Shown here in pieces: positions 34,451 to 38,337 of a stretch of DNA of 38,337 nucleotides (position 1 is the stretch's first letter; every line of letters starts with the position of its first letter). Origin of the DNA: Thermotogaceae bacterium (lineage in GTDB: Bacteria; Thermotogota; Thermotogae; MWEM01); the NCBI GenBank assembly GCA_030445775.1, contig JASUTC010000008.1, positions 1 to 38,337 of the forward strand, written 5' to 3'. The translations under genes were made by a program, and so were the position numbers. The notes beneath the pieces were generated by a model. That model saw only the letters and a program-made list of their open reading frames with translations. It was not told where the DNA came from and did not search any database.

Positions 34451-35020
34451 TCAATCCGTTTTCGATCTAAACTTTTCATAACAGTCCATGCATACCGCTA
34501 TATATTTTTCCATACCACCTACATCGATTTCCGATTCATTTCCGCTTAGTTTATAAGTAATCACGCCTTTATACTCTCCACATTCATGACAGACAGCCTT
34601 TTTCTTAATGACCTTGTCTGCCAGTCCCATCAATTTAACGGTGGTCATAAACGGGTTTTCTTTAAAACTCATATCCAACCCGGCGCAAATAATATCCTTG
34701 CCTTTTTTTCTCAAGGTTTTTGCCACATCACTCAATCCCTCATCAAAGAACTGAACTTCATCAAAAAAGATGGCCTTTTCATTAGATACGTATTCAAGAG
34801 CTTTTTGTGAATGATCCAAAGGAATGGCTTTTTCACACATTCCCGAATGGGATCTGATTTCCTTTACAGCATATCGATCATCGATGACGGGCTTGAAAAT
34901 CTTATAAGGTTTATTACCCAGTTTATAAATCTCCACATAGGTCAATAATTCAGTGGTTTTTCCCGAATACATGGGCCCCACAATAACTGTAATCTGACCA
35001 GTGTTATTGATGGCTGTCAT
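34451..35020 (-). CDS. tdk: Thymidine kinase (type II)
   Basis: Tdk (189 residues) phosphorylates thymidine with ATP for salvage. The P-loop GPMYSGKT is at residues 15-22, the catalytic glutamate lies in FFDEVQFFDEG near residue 91, and the zinc site uses CHEC and CMDC near the C-terminus. The substrate loop ITYKLSGNE and the tail YEKFRSK are typical. Its ATG overlaps the stop of the preceding secreted-protein gene by four bases, so translation is likely coupled. Confidence 0.96.
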   Translation of the reverse strand: MTAINNTGQITVIVGPMYSGKTTELLTYVEIYKLGNKPYKIFKPVIDDRYAVKEIRSHSGMCEKAIPLDHSQKALEYVSNEKAIFFDEVQFFDEGLSDVAKTLRKKGKDIICAGLDMSFKENPFMTTVKLMGLADKVIKKKAVCHECGEYKGVITYKLSGNESEIDVGGMEKYIAVCMDCYEKFRSKTD

Positions 35021-35652
35021 TTTGTTTTTACCATTTGTGTGCCACCCATCAACAATTGAAAGACCTGATCATTTTTATCCGCTTTCAACATCCCGGACTG
35101 CCCGCTATAGCTGAAAAAAACATTGGTATCTTCTTCTGTTTGAGTGGTTTTCTGAAACTCCAGCTTTAAAATATCCGTGAAGTCCTTGAGTAAAAGCTGT
35201 GGGACAAATACGTTAATAGTTTCATAGCCGTTCTCATGGTAAAGATTGTAGACCAATTGCCAAGTCCAGGCCAAATTATTATCCAGCAGCAGTAAAGGTC
35301 CTTCGATTGGGATTTCTTTACTCACATCGTTTATTGTATACGTGAGAATATCATCGCTTAAAGTGCAATGAATAACGGTTTCATTGTTGTTATATAACAT
35401 GGTTACTTGATAATCAACTATCAGGTTTTCTTTGATTTGTCCCTTCGTTTTATAAACCGCCTGTTGCATCTGAAAATGTAAATCTGTTGTGGATTCAAAA
35501 TTCACCACATCCGTTGAAACTTGTTTGTAAGTTACCGTTTCGGTTGCCGCTTCTTCATTCAAAAGTTTAAACATATATTCCCCGCTTTGCATACCAAAAC
35601 TCAATAAAGAAAATAAGACCAGTGTAACTGTTAGAACGACTTTCTTTTTCAT
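35017..35652 (-). CDS. Secreted protein of unknown family
   Basis: I do not recognise this family. The 211-residue product starts with a clean signal peptide (MKKKVVLTVTLVLFSLLSFGMQSG) and then has predominantly beta-strand-like hydrophilic sequence (VTYKQVSTDVVNFESTTDLHF, VIHCTLSDDILTYTINDV). No membrane segment or lipobox is present; one cysteine follows the signal region. It sits between prmA and tdk with overlaps of one base (TAATG) and four bases, so it is a true part of the operon. It may be exported to the periplasm or toga space. A LolA-like or similar binding role is conceivable, but I see no motif for it. Confidence 0.7.
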   Translation of the reverse strand: MKKKVVLTVTLVLFSLLSFGMQSGEYMFKLLNEEAATETVTYKQVSTDVVNFESTTDLHFQMQQAVYKTKGQIKENLIVDYQVTMLYNNNETVIHCTLSDDILTYTINDVSKEIPIEGPLLLLDNNLAWTWQLVYNLYHENGYETINVFVPQLLLKDFTDILKLEFQKTTQTEEDTNVFFSYSGQSGMLKADKNDQVFQLLMGGTQMVKTK

Positions 35653-36521
35653 TACTCAATCACCTCTGTATTTTTTAACTTGACTGCAATAGACAACCAG
35701 TCGCCTTCCGATAGTTTTTTAATAACTGTGAAACCGCTGTTTTCAACAACTTCTTTGAAAGGTTCATATTGCTTAAGGATAAGACCTGAAAAAATCAATA
35801 TGGTTTTTTTATGAATCACTTGTTTCAAATCTTTGGCATTATCTACAAACAAACGTTTAAGAATATCGTACAGGATATTGGCACAAATGATATCAAATGT
35901 TTCATGGATTTTCTCCAACAAATCGGATGCCATGACTTTGACGGAAGAACTGACGGAATTTATTCGTATGTTTTCACGAGTCGCTTCTACGGCAAAAGAG
36001 TCCAAATCACAAGCAATTACAGAACACCCCAATTGTGCGGCCATGATGGTGAGGATACCCGAGCCACATCCCAAATCCAGCATGTGATCTCCCTTCTTTC
36101 CATATTCTTGAAGTAATTCGGCAGTCAAGCGTGTTGTTTCATGATAGCCTGTACCAAATGCCATTCCAGGTGTGATTTTTATGACATGGATTTCATCCTT
36201 TTTATTGATGGCAGGGTCCACAAGAAATTTTTTCGTCAACCAGATAGGTTTCAATGACTGCTTCCAGTTTTCAAACCAATCTTCCTGATTTTGATAGTTT
36301 ATTGAAAAATGCTGTAATTCGGGATACCTTTGATGAAGGTGGGTGAAAATATCATTTTCATTCGCTTCTTCAGATAGGTAAATATCCAACTCATAGCAGC
36401 CCTTGCTGTCCATGTAATCATGTATCGCATAATATGTTTGTTGAAAGAAAAGGTAGTCTTCTTCAATTCTGTTGATGATTTCTTCTTTCGTGAAACGCGT
36501 GGAGATGACTTTAATCCTCAT
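35652..36521 (-). CDS. prmA: Ribosomal protein L11 methyltransferase
   Basis: PrmA (289 residues) methylates ribosomal protein L11 with S-adenosylmethionine. The TPGMAFGTGYHETTRL substrate/cofactor segment, then the motif I stretch MLDLGCGSGILTIMAAQLG followed by VIACDLDSFAVEATRENI, and the motif CANILYDILKRL are all present. The N-terminal L11-recognition domain is a little shorter than in E. coli. Its substrate gene rplK is in the same window at 20552-20977. The start ATG overlaps the upstream membrane protein gene by 11 bases. Confidence 0.95.
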   Translation of the reverse strand: MRIKVISTRFTKEEIINRIEEDYLFFQQTYYAIHDYMDSKGCYELDIYLSEEANENDIFTHLHQRYPELQHFSINYQNQEDWFENWKQSLKPIWLTKKFLVDPAINKKDEIHVIKITPGMAFGTGYHETTRLTAELLQEYGKKGDHMLDLGCGSGILTIMAAQLGCSVIACDLDSFAVEATRENIRINSVSSSVKVMASDLLEKIHETFDIICANILYDILKRLFVDNAKDLKQVIHKKTILIFSGLILKQYEPFKEVVENSGFTVIKKLSEGDWLSIAVKLKNTEVIE

Positions 36522-37311
36522 TTTTAGCCTCTTTAAGTAAGGGAGAATCAGGTAGTTGAATCATCAGCTTTTCATCATAATCCAGGAAAAAATTGATCTC
36601 GGTGGACAGCTTAAACAACAAATAATACCAATAAATTCCAAGGGTTAAAACTGAAAACATGAAAAATATGAAGATATTCCGATAGGGGATGATGTACTCC
36701 AACCCTTCATGGTATTTTTCCTTTAAGTAAAAGGAATAGAATTGACTTTTGATTCTTAAAAGCTCATTTGAAACCTTAAATATTTGTGACAGATAATACG
36801 CAAGAAAGACAAAGGAAAAGACAGAAAAAAGCATTGCCATGTTGGTGAAAATCGTTCCAAGAATAGACATGACAACATACCCAAAAAACGCCCATAGTTG
36901 AATCCAAAGGGTGTTTAACTTGCCGGACATCCACTGGAAATCGTATAAAACTTCCTGATCTGTTGTTTTATTCATCATATCAGAAAGGAGCTTGTTGGTT
37001 TCATAGATGTTTCTATTCAAAACCTTTGCCCATTGATAATTACACAGACTCTGGAAAAGAAAAGAAAGCAGAGATACGATGAAGCCGATCAAACCCGCAA
37101 CAGTAAAAAAATAAGGGGTTCGTCCAGTAGTCTGATCATACAAAGTGGATGTTTCGGAAATGGTTAATTCTCCGTTGTTCATGGATTGAAAGTATTCGTT
37201 GGTGAGTGCAATTCCCTCGTATACGGCGAAAATAATCGAGAATAGCCCAAAGGCAATTGCCAGATAGGCGAAGAATATATTAACCCTTTTTGGCTCCAAA
37301 AAATCATACAT
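36511..37311 (-). CDS. DUF4234-like membrane protein
   Basis: The 266-residue protein has about five hydrophobic segments, around residues 11-30, 66-90, 135-150, 155-180 and 213-235. The stretch LTLGIYWYYLLFKLSTEINFF near residues 220-240 resembles the DUF4234 core (LTLGIYxxYW). It has long amphipathic charged loops and no signal for enzyme activity. It is the first gene of the operon ending in priA and comFB, and it is preceded by AGGGGGGATT and an extended -10 promoter. Function unknown; family assignment is by motif only. Confidence 0.6.
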   Translation of the reverse strand: MYDFLEPKRVNIFFAYLAIAFGLFSIIFAVYEGIALTNEYFQSMNNGELTISETSTLYDQTTGRTPYFFTVAGLIGFIVSLLSFLFQSLCNYQWAKVLNRNIYETNKLLSDMMNKTTDQEVLYDFQWMSGKLNTLWIQLWAFFGYVVMSILGTIFTNMAMLFSVFSFVFLAYYLSQIFKVSNELLRIKSQFYSFYLKEKYHEGLEYIIPYRNIFIFFMFSVLTLGIYWYYLLFKLSTEINFFLDYDEKLMIQLPDSPLLKEAKNED

Positions 37312-37336
37312 AGAATCCCCCCTCGGATTTACAATA

Positions 37337-37345
37337 ATTATAGCA
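37337..37345 (-). promoter_or_regulatory. Extended -10 promoter of the prmA-tdk-priA operon
   Basis: The minus strand reads TGCTATAAT (37345-37337), a perfect extended -10. Transcription would begin near 37330, about 19 bases before the ATG at 37311, close to the Shine-Dalgarno sequence. No good -35 is visible. Confidence 0.6.
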
Positions 37346-37395
37346 TATTCATTTGTACATCATTCCCGTCTATATTAAAAGCGGGATTTACCGCG

Positions 37396-37404
37396 TGTTA
37401 TAAT
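37396..37404 (+). promoter_or_regulatory. Extended -10 promoter of the FAD/NAD(P)H oxidoreductase gene
   Basis: TGTTATAAT is a perfect extended -10 on the + strand; no -35 is visible. Transcription would start near 37411, about 18 bases before the ATG. An inverted repeat GCGG-N6-CCGC at 37381-37394 lies directly upstream and might be an operator. Confidence 0.6.
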
Positions 37405-37428
37405 AACAAAAATTAAGGAGGATAACTC

Positions 37429-38337
37429 ATGGAAAAAACAGACTATTTAATTATCGGAAATGGCATAACCGGTCTTTCGGCTGCCCAGGAGATTAGAAAA
37501 CACGATGGAAAGGGAAGAATCTTGATCATTTCTCAGGAAGAGATCCCAACCTATTACCGGGTAAAATTATCTCATTTTATCAGCAAGGAATTTGAAAGGG
37601 AATCTCTACTGGTCCATGACTGGAAGTGGTATGAAGATCGACAAATTGAATTGCTCTTATCAAACGAGGTTGAACAAATTGATTTTTCAAATAAACAGGT
37701 ACAATCGAAAAAAGGAACGTTTCAATATGAGAAATTGTTACTGTCCAATGGCAGTCATCCCTTCGTGCCGCCTGCCAAGGGTTTGGAATTAGAGGGGGTA
37801 TTTACCTTAAGAACGGTCAATGACCTTGAACGCCTTCAAGCATATTTATCCGGAGTGGAAAAAGTAGCGGTTGTTGGAGGTGGCATATTGGGTTTGGAAG
37901 CCGCTTGGGCCATTCATGAACTTGGTAAAGAAGTGGCGATCATTGAATTTGCTCCCTTTTTAATGAATAGACAATTGGATGAACCCATATCCCGTGACCT
38001 GGAAAAAATGCTATCGAGTAATGGATTTACCATGTATCTGGGGGCTGGCGCTTCAGTTATCAGCGGGGACATAAAGGTGGAAAAGATACAGTTAACGGAT
38101 GAGAGAGTATTAACAGCCGATGCGGTGCTTTACTCCGCCGGCATTCGCTCAAATATCGATTTGTTTAAAGGGACGCCTTTGTCTGTTGAAAGAGGTGTTG
38201 TAGTTGACTCAACCTTTGAAACCTCTATTGATGATGTCTATGCAGCCGGCGATGTGGCTCAGATAAATGGGATAACCCTGGGGTTGTGGACAGCAGGAAT
38301 GGCTCAGGGAAAGATTGCCGGGGCGAATATGGCCGGT
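37429..38337 (+). CDS. FAD/NAD(P)-dependent oxidoreductase, NADH:rubredoxin oxidoreductase-like (3' truncated by window)
   Basis: The reading frame runs off the window after 303 codons. The N-terminal FAD loop GNGITGLSAA is near residues 10-19, the NAD(P)H loop GGGILGLEAAWA lies near residue 149, and DVYAAGDVA marks the later FAD motif near the edge. This is the nitrite-reductase-large-subunit/NADH:rubredoxin reductase class of pyridine nucleotide-disulfide reductases. No redox-active cysteine pair is visible near the N-terminus. In Thermotogota such enzymes pass electrons to rubredoxin for oxygen or peroxide reduction, but the partner is not in view. AGGAGG lies about eight bases before the ATG. 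Confidence 0.85.
   Translation, partial: MEKTDYLIIGNGITGLSAAQEIRKHDGKGRILIISQEEIPTYYRVKLSHFISKEFERESLLVHDWKWYEDRQIELLLSNEVEQIDFSNKQVQSKKGTFQYEKLLLSNGSHPFVPPAKGLELEGVFTLRTVNDLERLQAYLSGVEKVAVVGGGILGLEAAWAIHELGKEVAIIEFAPFLMNRQLDEPISRDLEKMLSSNGFTMYLGAGASVISGDIKVEKIQLTDERVLTADAVLYSAGIRSNIDLFKGTPLSVERGVVVDSTFETSIDDVYAAGDVAQINGITLGLWTAGMAQGKIAGANMAG

Overview
The window is a gene-dense, fairly AT-rich bacterial chromosome segment. It most likely comes from a member of the Thermotogota. NusG (19374-20438) carries a large insert between its N-terminal domain and its C-terminal KOW domain and closely resembles my recollection of Thermotoga maritima NusG. RpoC (1650 aa) has a long insert of barrel-sandwich-like repeats near its N-terminus. 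The order rimO-pgsA-thpR-recA-recX-rny also fits this phylum. The genus cannot be fixed from sequence alone. No phage, insertion sequence or CRISPR array was seen.

Layout. (1) 1-6462, + strand: a run of overlapping genes for a partial membrane protein, DUF4416, RimO, PgsA, ThpR, RecA, RecX and RNase Y. (2) 6463-9600, +: a sugar-type ABC importer made of a secreted binding protein and one permease that fuses both membrane halves, with no ATPase; its leader carries a terminator-like hairpin. (3) 9603-18357, - strand: tRNA-Ser(GGA); an ECF sigma / zinc anti-sigma / MucB-RseB-like cluster preceded by an RpoE-type promoter; an alpha/beta hydrolase, a gamma-carbonic anhydrase-like protein, a LarE-like PP-loop protein, galactokinase, a secreted CAP protein and a sensor histidine kinase. 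(4) 18594-31642, +: the translation/transcription supercluster tRNA-Thr, tRNA-Tyr, rpmG, tRNA-Trp, secE, nusG, rplK, rplA, rplJ, rplL, rpoB, rpoC, then rpmE from its own promoter. It starts at a consensus promoter and contains RNA control elements: a hairpin terminator plus a probable L1 operator before rplK, an L10 leader before rplJ, and a terminator-like attenuator before rpoB. (5) 31720-31807, +: tRNA-Ser(TGA), followed by a bidirectional terminator. (6) 31852-37311, -: a compact operon DUF4234-like, prmA, an unknown secreted protein, tdk, priA, comFB. (7) 37429-end, +: a partial FAD/NAD(P)H oxidoreductase divergent from that operon.

Most of the window is core housekeeping. The parts most worth following are regulatory: the self-activating ECF sigma promoter, the L1 and L10 RNA autoregulation sites, and the hairpin in the importer leader. 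Several protein-level points also stand out: the fused permease, a LarE-like enzyme with three cysteines placed to bind a cluster, and an orphan dCache histidine kinase. Several start codons were reassigned on the basis of Shine-Dalgarno spacing; many are TTG or GTG.
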